Below, piece after piece: positions 32,950 to 41,003 of a stretch of DNA of 64,000 nt. The notes beneath the pieces were generated by a model, which did not search any database, was not told where the DNA came from, and worked only from the letters and a program-made list of their open reading frames with translations. The translations under genes and the position numbers were made by a program. The first letter of the stretch is position 1. Each line of letters opens with the position of its first letter. The stretch is from Alphaproteobacteria bacterium (GTDB lineage Bacteria; Pseudomonadota; Alphaproteobacteria; Sphingomonadales; Sphingomonadaceae). Location of the stretch: assembly GCA_005883305.1 (NCBI GenBank), contig VBAC01000001.1, positions 310,001-374,000 of the forward strand, given 5' to 3'.

Positions 32950-33956
32950 GATCTGGAGGTTCGGCCTTTCCTTCGGGCGGCTTTGGCGAGGAACGCGATC
33001 AGGCCGCGCTCGGCGCTCGACAGATATTTCGTGGCGCGCGGACATTGCAAGCCCAGCCGCTTGCGCGGCGCGCCGGTCACGGCTTCGATCACCGCCGGGT
33101 GGACATAGGATTTGCGGCTGATCGCGGGCGTATTCCCCAACGTCTCCGCCACCGGCTCGAGCATCGCCTTGAGACCGACTCCCGCCTCTCCCGCTCCGCA
33201 GATCTGCTCGAAGGCGATCACGCTGGCGCTCCAGGTGCGGAAATGCTTGGCGGTGAAATCCTCGCCGGTCGCCTCGCGGATATAGTCGTTGACGTCGGTC
33301 GAGCTGACCGGGCGCGCTTCGCCTCGCTCGTCGACATATTGGAACAGGTGCTGGCCGGGCAGATCCTGGCATTTCTTGACGATCCGGCTGAGGCGCGAAT
33401 CGGTGATGCTGAGCTCCCGCTCGATCCCGCTTTTGGCCTTGAACCGCATCTTCACCGTCCGCCCGAGCACCTTCGCGTGGCGGTTGCGCAGGGTGGTCGC
33501 GCCGTAGCTCTTGTTCGCCTCCGCATAGACCTCGTTGCCGACCCGGATCCGGCCCGTGTCGAGCAGGCGCACGATCGCGGCGATCACCGTATCGCGGCTG
33601 AGATTGCGCTTGCGAAGGTCCGCATCGACCCGTTTCCTGAGCTTCGGCAGGACCTTGCCGAAATCGAGGCAGCGGTCGAACTTCGCCGCCTCCTGCCGAT
33701 CGCGGAAGCCTGGGTGGTAGCGATATTGCTTGCGGCCGCGGTCGTCATAGCCGATCGCCTGGATGTGGCCGTCGGCCTTGGGGCAGTACCAGGCGTCGCG
33801 ATAGGCGGGGGGCAGGCCGACCGCGTTCAGCCGGTCGATCTCGTCGCGGTCGGTGATCCGCTTTCCGTCGGCGTCGAAATATTGCCAATAGCGGCCGCGC
33901 CGCCGTCGGCTGATGCCCGGCGTCTGGTCATCGACATAGCAAAGCGCGCCGGCCAT
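32946..33956 (-). CDS. DNA topoisomerase IB (poxvirus type)
   Basis: A 336-aa type IB topoisomerase that relaxes supercoils through a 3'-phosphotyrosyl intermediate. Motifs seen are IQAIGYDDRGRKQYRYHP, LLDTGRIRVGNEVYA, YGATTLRNRH, FTAKHFRTWSASV and the active-site SRKSYVHPAV with Y284. Length matches bacterial TopIB of the eukaryotic/poxvirus type. It is the first gene of a pair with mscS. The intergenic DNA upstream holds two hairpins and a tRNA-like sequence. Confidence 0.93.
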   Translation of the reverse strand: MAGALCYVDDQTPGISRRRRGRYWQYFDADGKRITDRDEIDRLNAVGLPPAYRDAWYCPKADGHIQAIGYDDRGRKQYRYHPGFRDRQEAAKFDRCLDFGKVLPKLRKRVDADLRKRNLSRDTVIAAIVRLLDTGRIRVGNEVYAEANKSYGATTLRNRHAKVLGRTVKMRFKAKSGIERELSITDSRLSRIVKKCQDLPGQHLFQYVDERGEARPVSSTDVNDYIREATGEDFTAKHFRTWSASVIAFEQICGAGEAGVGLKAMLEPVAETLGNTPAISRKSYVHPAVIEAVTGAPRKRLGLQCPRATKYLSSAERGLIAFLAKAARRKGRTSRS

Positions 33957-33997
33957 GACGCCTAAAGGCCGGCGAGTGGGCTAAGGTTCCCCTCGAA

Positions 33998-34078
33998 CCG
34001 TAGCCCTCCTTCGCCAAGGCTACGGCGGGCAGCCTACGCTAAAGCACCGGCTTGCCAGCCGAAGCTTTAGCGTAGGCT
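33998..34078. repeat. Two adjacent inverted repeats beside the tRNA-like sequence
   Basis: First, CCGTAGCC (33998-34005) pairs with GGCTACGG (34018-34025). Second, a perfect 15-bp stem, AGCCTACGCTAAAGC (34031-34045) with its inverse at 34064-34078, encloses an 18-nt loop. The last base touches the CCA end of the tRNA-like sequence. Confidence 0.8.
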
Positions 34079-34152
34079 GGTGGGCCCCGCGGGATTCTTA
34101 CCTGCACCTGACCGTAATCTGCGGTCTGCTCTGGCTGTTGAGCTAGAGGCCC
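34078..34152 (-). pseudogene. Degenerate tRNA-like sequence
   Basis: The minus strand folds as a near-complete 75-nt cloverleaf with an encoded CCA. It has acceptor GGGCCTC/GGGGCCC (one G-U pair), D-stem GCTC/GAGC, a perfect anticodon stem GACCG/CGGTC and T-stem GCAGG/CCCGC with one mismatch. Canonical bases are missing: the anticodon loop is CAGATTA (no U33), the D-loop lacks GG, and the T-loop is TAAGAAT instead of TTCRANY. It may be a decayed tRNA, an old integration scar, or a tRNA-like RNA with another role. Confidence 0.6.
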
Positions 34153-34188
34153 TGCGTCTCTCGATAAGCCGGGCGGATTGAGAAGTGG

Positions 34189-35556
34189 TTATCGCGGCGG
34201 GAAAATTAAGGCCGTCAGGGTCGTGGCGGGGAGCATGGCGGCCTTGCGCGCGCGCCGTTCGCGCCGGGTGCAATGCAGGTCGAAGCCGATCTGGATGGCG
34301 AGGATCAGCCAGCCGAACGACTGGAAGGCGATTCCGACGAAGAGCGAGCCGATCAGGTAGATGAGCTGGCAATGCTGGAGCGCCATGGCCAGCGGCGAGA
34401 TCCAGGCTTCCTCGCCTTCCGCCTTGCGGTAGCGGCGCCGCACGATCTCCATCCGAGCGAGGCCGATCCCCTGGATCAGCAGATAGAGGAAAAGGCCCGC
34501 AAAGCCCTGCTCGCCGAGCATCTCGAAATAGGAGCTGTGATAGGCGCGCGCCTCGTCCGCCTCGGTCTGCGCGGTGACGACCTGAACGTCGCCGGCGCTT
34601 TGCGTCGCGACCGTCTGCACCTGGATATGGTTCGACCGGTACGCGCCGAAGCCGCCGCCGAAGGGGTGCGCCTTGGCATAATCCCAGGTCCACGCCCAGA
34701 CGGCGAGCCTGGTGCCCGCCGATTGATCGGCCTGGATGTTCTGGATCGTGTCCATCCGCTGGGTGAAGGAGGCGGGGAGGAAGGGGACGGAGGCCAGAGC
34801 GAGCAAGGCCGCGCCGGTCATGTAGAGGATCCGCCTTTTGACGTTGCGAAGCAGCAGGATTCCGAGCACGCCGATGCAGACCAGCCCCGTGCGCGCCTCG
34901 GTCCCGATCGGGATCAGCAGGCAGGAGAAGATCAGCCCGGCCGCGAACAGCTTCACGCGCCAGTCCGGCGGGAAGATCGTCCCGAACTTGGTGAACCACA
35001 GGATGATCGGGATGATCCCGATCGCCACGGTCGAGATCGTGCTGCTCTCATAGAGCCCGCTATTGTTGTCGACCATCAGGTTGAGCACGCCGTAGCCGCC
35101 CCCCGCCAGCATCGTCTTGATCCCCCCGACGATCGCGATCGAGCCGACCGAGAGGATGAGGAACAGGAGCACCGCTTCGATCCGAAGCCGCGAGCGCAGC
35201 GTCAGCGGCAGGAACAAGGCGAAGGCGACCGCCTTCCACGCGAAGTCCCACTTCTCCAGCGCGTCGGTCGGGAAGTCGGCGTGGAGGGTGGTCACTCCGC
35301 AATAGACGAGCAGAACGAGCATCAGCGCCTGGCGGCCGGTGAAGGCGAGATTGTCCTTCCTGTCGCCGATCGCCCAGCCGCCCATCGCCAGCAATGCGAC
35401 GATCATCGACAGGGGAATCGAGTTCAGCAGGAAATAGGAGAGGCGCTGGGGCGAGACCGTGTCGACATAGATATAGGCGAGCGTGAACAGGAACGGCCGC
35501 TTGAGGCCGAGCGTCAGCAAGCCCGCGAGGAAGGCGACGAAGGCGAGATCACGCAT
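34189..35556 (-). CDS. Putative O-glycosylation ligase, exosortase A system-associated
   Basis: A 455-aa polytopic protein with about 11-12 TM helices and one large periplasmic loop, in the Wzy/WaaL O-antigen ligase fold. The N-terminus MRDLAFVAFLAGLLTLGLKR followed by FLFTLAYIYVDTVSPQRLSY matches the exosortase-A-associated ligase family (TIGR03097). It would transfer polymerised glycan in the exopolysaccharide or PEP-CTERM glycosylation pathway. The start overlaps the end of a tiny upstream gene. The exosortase gene itself is not in the window. Confidence 0.85.
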   Translation of the reverse strand: MRDLAFVAFLAGLLTLGLKRPFLFTLAYIYVDTVSPQRLSYFLLNSIPLSMIVALLAMGGWAIGDRKDNLAFTGRQALMLVLLVYCGVTTLHADFPTDALEKWDFAWKAVAFALFLPLTLRSRLRIEAVLLFLILSVGSIAIVGGIKTMLAGGGYGVLNLMVDNNSGLYESSTISTVAIGIIPIILWFTKFGTIFPPDWRVKLFAAGLIFSCLLIPIGTEARTGLVCIGVLGILLLRNVKRRILYMTGAALLALASVPFLPASFTQRMDTIQNIQADQSAGTRLAVWAWTWDYAKAHPFGGGFGAYRSNHIQVQTVATQSAGDVQVVTAQTEADEARAYHSSYFEMLGEQGFAGLFLYLLIQGIGLARMEIVRRRYRKAEGEEAWISPLAMALQHCQLIYLIGSLFVGIAFQSFGWLILAIQIGFDLHCTRRERRARKAAMLPATTLTALIFPPR

Positions 35557-35686
35557 CCTTGCGGAACCAGCCTTTTCGCGCCGTCCGGGGCGCGCCGTCC
35601 TCGTCGAGGTCGCCGCGCGACAGCAAGCGCCAGGCGGCGAGCAGCATCAGGCCGTGGGTCAGGCCGAGCGCGAAATTGTCGATCAC
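35549..35686 (-). CDS. Small membrane protein (45 aa) upstream of the glycan ligase
   Basis: The GTG at 35686 has an AAAGGA site 8 nt upstream and opens a 45-codon frame (VIDNFALGLTHGLMLLAAWR then a charged tail ending GWFRKDA). One hydrophobic helix is predicted (about 4-22). The stop overlaps the first codons of the ligase gene, so translation is likely coupled. I do not recognise it; it may be a small partner of the ligase. Confidence 0.55.
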   Translation of the reverse strand: MIDNFALGLTHGLMLLAAWRLLSRGDLDEDGAPRTARKGWFRKDA

Positions 35687-35732
35687 CTGGGCCGTCCTTT
35701 CGCCGCGCCGTTGATGCCGCCTTGTAGCGCCG

Positions 35733-35757
35733 CGCGGTTGACGCGCCGTTAAGCCTG
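35733..35757 (+). promoter_or_regulatory. Conserved promoter-like motif, copy 1
   Basis: CGCGGTTGACG-CGCCGTTAAGCCTG lies about 32 nt before the start of the asparagine-synthase-like gene. A very similar sequence at the same distance precedes the glycosyltransferase gene at 38644. TTGACG (35738-35743) looks like a -35 element, or the motif is an operator. Confidence 0.45.
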
Positions 35758-35775
35758 ATCGGCTAGTGCGACTTC

Positions 35776-37512
35776 ATGGCCGGCCTCTTCCTCGTGCACG
35801 CGCGCGATCCCGCCTTCGCGGACGCCGCCATGGCCGGCGCGCGCGCGCAATTCGCGCGGCACGGCTTCGGCGCCGGCACCGAGCGCGCGTTCGACGGCTG
35901 GCGAGTTCTCCACGCGCCTTACGAGTCGGGCGGACCGGAAACCTTCCTCGCGAAGGGCGAGGATTTCGCCGCCGTGGCCGGGACCTTCACCTGCGACGGC
36001 AAGATGGGCGCCGAGGCGCTGGAGGCGCTACTGGCGATGGACTCCCCCGACTGGAGCCGCACTGGCGGCCAGTTCGTCGCGCTCGTCCACCGCTCCGGTC
36101 GGACCCGGCTGTTCACCGATTATTTCGGCGCGTTCCAGCTGTTCCACGATCCGCAGATGCGGCTGTTTTCCACGTCGCTGCTCAGCGCCGCCCGCGCGCT
36201 GCCGAGGCTCAGCTTTGACCCCCAGGGCGTCTACGAATTCGCCTTCAATGTCGTGCCGATCGGCGACGACACCGTGTTCGCGGAGCTGAAGACGCTGGGC
36301 CCTGATCGGATCGTGACGTTGCGGACGCATGGCGCTGCTGTGGAGACGGTCGAGAAGCCGCTGCCGGACGCCGAGCCGATGCCGCTCGAGGATCGGATCG
36401 CGGCGCATCGCGATCGGCTGATGGCGGTGGTCTCGGCCCATGTCAGCCAGTTCGGAAACAAGATCTACTGCCCGCTCTCGGGCGGTCTCGATTCCCGGCT
36501 GGTGCTGGCGGCCCTCCGGGCGGCAGGCGCGTCGCCGAACATCTACGTCTACGGGGGGCCGGACAGCGAAGATGTCCGCATCGCCCGCGAGATCGCCGCT
36601 GCCGAGGGCTTCGCGCTCGATTGGCTCGACAAGGAAGCCTGGGCCGCGCCCGAGCCCGATCAATTTTCCGAGCTGGTCGCCCGCAATTTCGAACTCTACG
36701 ACGGGCTGCCAAATTATGGCGAGCTGTTCGAAAATGGCGCCAACGCTCACGCGCGCGCGGCCCGCCACCAAGGCGGCGCGCTCTCGGTCTCCGGCGGCTG
36801 CGGCGAAATCTTTCGCAACTTCTTCTATCTCCCCGACCGACGGTTCAGCGCCGCCGCCGTCGCGCGGACCTTCTATGCCCGCTACGCGAAGGGGGATGTA
36901 AGCGGGCTGTTCGACGAGCGCGTTTTCCTGCGCGCGATCGAGGACAAGATGCTGGCGGCGCTCGGCAGGGAAGGGGACCGCTCGCCTTTGCCGCGGCCGC
37001 TGGTCGAGCAGATCTATCCGCGAATCCGCTGCCGCGCTTTGTTCGGCCGCGAGATCAGCATCGAGGCGCGCTGCGGCGCCTATCTGATGCCCTTCCTCGA
37101 CCAGAACGTTGTCGCCGAGGCGATGAGGCTGCCGCTCGATCTCAAGAATGCCGGCCGGTTCGAGGCGATGCTCCTGAACGCGATCGATCCGGCGCTGGCC
37201 CGGCTGCCGTCTGCCTACGGCCACGATTTCGCGGGCCCGCCGGATTTGAAGCACCGCTTCGCCGAATGGTCGACGCGGGCGCGCCCGGTGGCGCTAAGGC
37301 AGCGCAGCTACGCCGTGCGCCGCCGAATGGGCCCAGTCGCCGACGAACATGGCGGTCTGCTTTCGCCAGACTATATGGGGCGGGTCGTCGACCTCGATTA
37401 TCCGGTCATGCGCCGCTTCTTCCGCCCGGAGCGAATCACCGACAGCGGCATGATGCGCCGGATCGCCAATCTCGAATATCTGGCGGAGCGACTTTCCATT
37501 TCGTCATCCTAA
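35776..37512 (+). CDS. Asparagine synthase-like protein with a glutaminase domain lacking Cys2
   Basis: A 578-aa protein of the asparagine synthetase B architecture. The N-terminal Ntn-type half (about 1-190) starts MAGLF instead of MCGI, so the nucleophilic Cys2 is absent and glutaminase activity is unlikely. The C-terminal ATP-pyrophosphatase half has the PP-loop LSGGLDSRL (about residues 236-244) and SVSGGCGEIFRNFF. Such proteins in exosortase-A gene clusters probably amidate or modify a sugar or peptide rather than make asparagine. It is divergent from the small-protein/ligase pair. The product is unknown. Confidence 0.85.
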   Translation: MAGLFLVHARDPAFADAAMAGARAQFARHGFGAGTERAFDGWRVLHAPYESGGPETFLAKGEDFAAVAGTFTCDGKMGAEALEALLAMDSPDWSRTGGQFVALVHRSGRTRLFTDYFGAFQLFHDPQMRLFSTSLLSAARALPRLSFDPQGVYEFAFNVVPIGDDTVFAELKTLGPDRIVTLRTHGAAVETVEKPLPDAEPMPLEDRIAAHRDRLMAVVSAHVSQFGNKIYCPLSGGLDSRLVLAALRAAGASPNIYVYGGPDSEDVRIAREIAAAEGFALDWLDKEAWAAPEPDQFSELVARNFELYDGLPNYGELFENGANAHARAARHQGGALSVSGGCGEIFRNFFYLPDRRFSAAAVARTFYARYAKGDVSGLFDERVFLRAIEDKMLAALGREGDRSPLPRPLVEQIYPRIRCRALFGREISIEARCGAYLMPFLDQNVVAEAMRLPLDLKNAGRFEAMLLNAIDPALARLPSAYGHDFAGPPDLKHRFAEWSTRARPVALRQRSYAVRRRMGPVADEHGGLLSPDYMGRVVDLDYPVMRRFFRPERITDSGMMRRIANLEYLAERLSISSS

Positions 37513-37515
37513 ATC

Positions 37516-37619
37516 GTTCCCCGGCGAAGGCCGGGGTCCAGGAGCCGAAGGCTTTCGCTCGGTTATCGCGTTGACCCCCGGCGAGCGCCGGGCCTGGACC
37601 CCGGCCTTCGCCGGGGAAC
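37516..37619. repeat. Palindromic repeat element with perfect 27-bp arms
   Basis: Arms at 37516-37542 and 37593-37619 are perfect inverted copies starting GTTCCCCGGCGAAGGCCGGG. A second small palindrome, CCCCCGGCG..CGCCGGG, lies in the centre. It is intergenic, between the asparagine-synthase-like gene and the convergent beta-helix gene. The same arms are found inside putA (27320-27388). Confidence 0.92.
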
Positions 37620-37644
37620 CGCATGCGGACCGACGAATTCCCTC

Positions 37645-38580
37645 CTACCGCCGCTCGAACGCGGTGATCCGCGGCCCAAGCCGGTTGTTCCGAACCACCA
37701 AAGCCTCGCCGCTCCAGTCGCCGACGAACACCGTGGTCCACGGAAATCCCGGCGCCACCGACGCCACATTGTCCTCGATGACGAGGCCGGCGCTCGGATG
37801 GTCGCCTTCCTCGGCGTGGACGGCGATCAGGGTGCCGTAATTCTCCTTGCCCAGCCCCTGGACGAAGACGTTCCCCGCGATCCGTCCGACCGAGCCCTCG
37901 GGCAGGTCGATCATGTAATTTGTGTCCCGCCCCGCGCTGTCGTCGAAGCTGTTGCCGACGATCTCGGCGCGAAGGGCTCGGCTCTTGACGTAGTGGCCGC
38001 CGGTGCCCCGCTCGAAGCGGGAGTTGGTGACCCGCACGGCCCCGTAATGCCCGATATAGACCGAATGGGCGCCGTGCCCGTCAGGATGCTTGCCGAGCCC
38101 GCTGAAGGTCGAGCCGTCGATCCAGATCCTGCCGTTCGGGTCGGCGGCGGAAAGGATTCCGCACTGGCCGTCGACGAACCGGGTCCGGGCGACCTGGAGG
38201 TCGCCTCGCTCGATCCGGATTCCGGCGCCGTTGCCGTCGTCGACGCGCATATGGGTGAACACGAGCCCGTCGACTCGCGCCGCCTGCCCGCGAAGGACGA
38301 GGGCCGCCTTGCCCTCGCACATCGCCCCGTCGAAGATCGCCGTCTCGGGCGTTTCCGCGACGAAGGCGATCCGTCCCTCCTCCTGCACCGCGCACTGGCG
38401 ATAGCGGCCCGGGGCGATCCGGATCGTGCCCTCGCCGCCGGCTATCGCCGCGATCGCGTCGGCGAGCGTGCCGAAGCCCTGGCCGGTCTCGACGACCGTG
38501 AACGCCCGGCCGCGATCCTGCGCGGCCAGAGGGACCGTGAGGATCAGCGCTGGGAGGAAGGCGAGCTTGAGCCGGGTCAT
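37645..38580 (-). CDS. Secreted right-handed parallel beta-helix protein
   Basis: A 311-aa exported protein. The signal peptide ends near PLAAQ; a segment VVETGQGFGTLADAIAAIAGG and GTIRIAPGRYRQ are typical of pectate-lyase-like/NosD beta-helix starts, followed by many short repeats with buried Val/Ile and Asn turns (ADPNGRIWIDGSTFSGLG, VRVTNSRFERGTGGHYVKSR). It probably binds or modifies polysaccharide in the periplasm, which fits the surrounding glycan genes; no catalytic residues can be assigned. It is divergent from the glycosyltransferase gene. Confidence 0.8.
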   Translation of the reverse strand: MTRLKLAFLPALILTVPLAAQDRGRAFTVVETGQGFGTLADAIAAIAGGEGTIRIAPGRYRQCAVQEEGRIAFVAETPETAIFDGAMCEGKAALVLRGQAARVDGLVFTHMRVDDGNGAGIRIERGDLQVARTRFVDGQCGILSAADPNGRIWIDGSTFSGLGKHPDGHGAHSVYIGHYGAVRVTNSRFERGTGGHYVKSRALRAEIVGNSFDDSAGRDTNYMIDLPEGSVGRIAGNVFVQGLGKENYGTLIAVHAEEGDHPSAGLVIEDNVASVAPGFPWTTVFVGDWSGEALVVRNNRLGPRITAFERR

Positions 38581-38600
38581 CGGCCTCCTCTTATCCAATC

Positions 38601-38625
38601 GCGGTTGACGGCCCATTAAACTTGC
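38601..38625 (+). promoter_or_regulatory. Conserved promoter-like motif, copy 2
   Basis: GCGGTTGACG-GCCCATTAAACTTG ends about 20 nt before the glycosyltransferase ATG. TTGACG is at 38605-38610, 33 nt from the start codon, almost the same spacing as the copy before the 35776 gene. Confidence 0.45.
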
Positions 38626-38643
38626 TCTGGCAAAGGGCGCTTC

Positions 38644-39846
38644 ATGCGCATCCTGCACATCCTCGATCATTCGCTGCCGCTGCAGAGCGGCTACACCTTT
38701 CGCACCCGGGCGATCGTCAAGGCGCAGCTTGCGCGGGGGTGGGAGGTCGCCTGCCTCACCGGGCCGCGCCATTCGGCGGAGGGCCCCGACGGCGAGATCG
38801 TGGACGGAATCACCTTCTACCGCACCGGAAGGCCAGATCCGGCGCCCGCGCCGCTCGGCGAGTATCGCGAGATCAGGGCCCTGTCGGAGCGGCTGGACCG
38901 GTTGGTGGCGGAGTGGAAGCCCGACCAGCTTCACGCCCATTCGCCGGTGCTCACGGCCTTGGCCGCGCTGCCCGTCTCGCGGCGGCGCGGCGTTCCGCTC
39001 GTCTACGAGATCCGCGCCTTCTGGGAGGATGCAGCGGTCGGCAACGGCACGGGCCGGGAGGGATCGGCCCGCTACAGGCTCACCCGCCTGCTCGAAACCT
39101 GGGCAGCCCGCCGCGCCGACGCGGTGGCGGTGATTTGCGAAGGCCTTCGGCAGGACCTGATCCGGCGCGGCATTTCCCCCGACAAGATCCTCGTCTCGCC
39201 CAACGGCGTCGATATGGAGCTGTTCGGCGCGCCTCTCGGCGCCGACGCCGCCTTCGCTGGCAGCCTCGGGCTCGAGGGCGCCGAGACGGTCGGCTTCATC
39301 GGCTCCTTCTACGATTATGAGGGGCTCGACGATCTGATCGCGGCGATGCCGCGCCTGATCGAACGCCGGCCCAAGGCCCATCTGCTCCTCGTCGGCGGCG
39401 GCCCGATGGAGGCGGCGCTGAGGGCGCAGGCCGCGAATTCGCCGGCGGCGGAGCGCATCCACTTCGTCGGCCGCGTCCCGCACGACCAGGTCGAGCGTTA
39501 TTACGCGCTGATCGACGTCCTCGCTTATCCGCGCAAGGCGATGCGCCTCACCGAGCTGGTCACGCCGCTCAAGCCGCTGGAGGCGATGGCCCAGCGCAAG
39601 CTGGTCGTCGCCTCCAACGTCGGCGGCCACCGCGAGCTGATCGAGGACGGAGTCACCGGCACCCTGTTTCCGCCCGGCGATCCGGAGGCGCTGGCCGCCG
39701 CTCTCGCCGATCTGTTCGAGCGGCGCGGCGACTGGGACGAGCGCCGCAATGCCGCGCGTGCCTTCGTCGAGCGCGAGCGTAACTGGTCGTCAAACATTTC
39801 CCGTTATGCGCCTGTCTACCAACGGCTTACCGGCAAGGCTTCATAG
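38644..39846 (+). CDS. Glycosyltransferase, exosortase A system-associated (TIGR04063-type)
   Basis: A 400-aa GT4-type (GT-B fold) glycosyltransferase. MRILHILDHSLPLQSGYTFR, the LVYEIRAFWEDAAVGNGT segment and VSPNGVDMELF match the PEP-CTERM/XrtA-system glycosyltransferase family; the C-terminal half has the E-x7-E-type region (KPLEAMAQRKLVVASNVGGH). It would add a hexose in assembly of the exopolysaccharide made with the exosortase A system. The next gene starts directly after its stop. Confidence 0.9.
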   Translation: MRILHILDHSLPLQSGYTFRTRAIVKAQLARGWEVACLTGPRHSAEGPDGEIVDGITFYRTGRPDPAPAPLGEYREIRALSERLDRLVAEWKPDQLHAHSPVLTALAALPVSRRRGVPLVYEIRAFWEDAAVGNGTGREGSARYRLTRLLETWAARRADAVAVICEGLRQDLIRRGISPDKILVSPNGVDMELFGAPLGADAAFAGSLGLEGAETVGFIGSFYDYEGLDDLIAAMPRLIERRPKAHLLLVGGGPMEAALRAQAANSPAAERIHFVGRVPHDQVERYYALIDVLAYPRKAMRLTELVTPLKPLEAMAQRKLVVASNVGGHRELIEDGVTGTLFPPGDPEALAAALADLFERRGDWDERRNAARAFVERERNWSSNISRYAPVYQRLTGKAS

Positions 39847-40725
39847 ATGGCTTCGCGGCCCTTCCAGACTTTCACCCCAGGCTTCGGGCGAAGCGCGCTC
39901 GATCTGCCGGTCGCGGCGCTCGCCGCGGTCGCCGTCGCCTTCGCCGCCTTCGCCATGCCCGGCGACCTCATGGCCCGGCTGGTCGAGGCCAGCGGGCTGC
40001 CGAGCCTGCTCAGCGCGGCGGCGCCGCCGCTCGGCCTCAAGGCGCGCCTCGGAGTCAGCCTGATCGGCGCCGTGGCCGCGTTCGGCATCGTGCTCTTTCT
40101 TTTGAGGCTGCTCGACAGGACCGGCTTCGAAGCGCGCCGCCCCAGGCCGGAGCCCCGCCTTGAGCCCCGCTACCAGCCGCAGGAGATTGAGGAGCCCGAG
40201 GAGGCGCCCCGCCTGCGCCGCCGCGACTTCCATCCCGACGCCCCCGCGCGCCGTCCCATATCCGCCATTCGCGACCTCGGCGAGCCGGCTCCGCCCCAGC
40301 CGCCGATCGCCTCGCCCTGGCCGGAAGCGCCGGCCCCGCCGGGCTGGGAACCGGAGCCGGTGCCCCAGCCCGCGTTCGAGCCGCCGCCTCTCCTGCTCGG
40401 CGATCTGGAGCCGGAGCCGGAGCCGGAACCCGAATACCGGGACGAATATGTGCCCAGCCATGTATCGGAGCCGCGTGCAGAAGCCGTGCCGCTGCCCCAG
40501 CCATCGCCCCAGGCGGCAGCGCCGCCATCGGCGGATACGCAGTCCGCGAGCCTCGACGCGTTGATGGCCCGCCTCGAGCAGGGCCTGGCGCGCCGCGCCC
40601 GGCCTGAACCGGCCCCCGAGCCCGCCCCGGCGCCCGCCACGGCCGCCGAGGAGGTCCGCCACGAAGCGGACGACCGTCTCCAGAACGCCATAGAAAGCCT
40701 CCAGCGCTTCGCCGCGCGCGACTAA
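39847..40725 (+). CDS. Proline-rich membrane protein of unknown function
   Basis: A 292-aa protein with two TM helices (about 19-40 and 70-88) and a long cytoplasmic tail rich in Pro, Glu and Ala (repeats such as EPEPEPEPE), ending in a short helical segment (DRLQNAIESLQRFAARD). The start abuts the stop of the glycosyltransferase. No family is recognised. The tail looks like a disordered linker presenting the terminal helix. The stop overlaps that of the convergent 93-aa gene. Confidence 0.75.
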   Translation: MASRPFQTFTPGFGRSALDLPVAALAAVAVAFAAFAMPGDLMARLVEASGLPSLLSAAAPPLGLKARLGVSLIGAVAAFGIVLFLLRLLDRTGFEARRPRPEPRLEPRYQPQEIEEPEEAPRLRRRDFHPDAPARRPISAIRDLGEPAPPQPPIASPWPEAPAPPGWEPEPVPQPAFEPPPLLLGDLEPEPEPEPEYRDEYVPSHVSEPRAEAVPLPQPSPQAAAPPSADTQSASLDALMARLEQGLARRARPEPAPEPAPAPATAAEEVRHEADDRLQNAIESLQRFAARD

Positions 40726-41003
40726 TCCGGCGCTATCGTAAGCGCGTCGATCACGACTCGCACCTCTCCCGAAGTCCGCTCCCGCGCGACCAGCGCGATG
40801 TCCGCGACGATGTGGTCGTTCAGAGCGAATTGCCTTTCGCCAAGGCCGTCGAGCAGCGAATCCGCCGCCTGTTCCGACAGCGTGAGCTCGAACCGATGGC
40901 GCTCGCCCCACATGTCGGCGCTCGCCCAGGGGCGGCTGGTCGCCCGCCCGGCGGTGGCTTGCGGGCACAAGGCGCGCAGCAAGGCTTCGGCCGCCGCGCT
41001 CAT
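40722..41003 (-). CDS. Hypothetical protein (93 aa)
   Basis: A soluble alpha/beta protein with no signal peptide; the middle (RHRFELTLSEQAADSLLDGL) and the end (EVRVVIDALTIAPD) suggest a small mixed fold. It overlaps the upstream 60-aa HTH-like gene by 4 nt (ATGA), so it is the second gene of a two-gene unit. Function unknown. Confidence 0.65.
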   Translation of the reverse strand: MSAAAEALLRALCPQATAGRATSRPWASADMWGERHRFELTLSEQAADSLLDGLGERQFALNDHIVADIALVARERTSGEVRVVIDALTIAPD

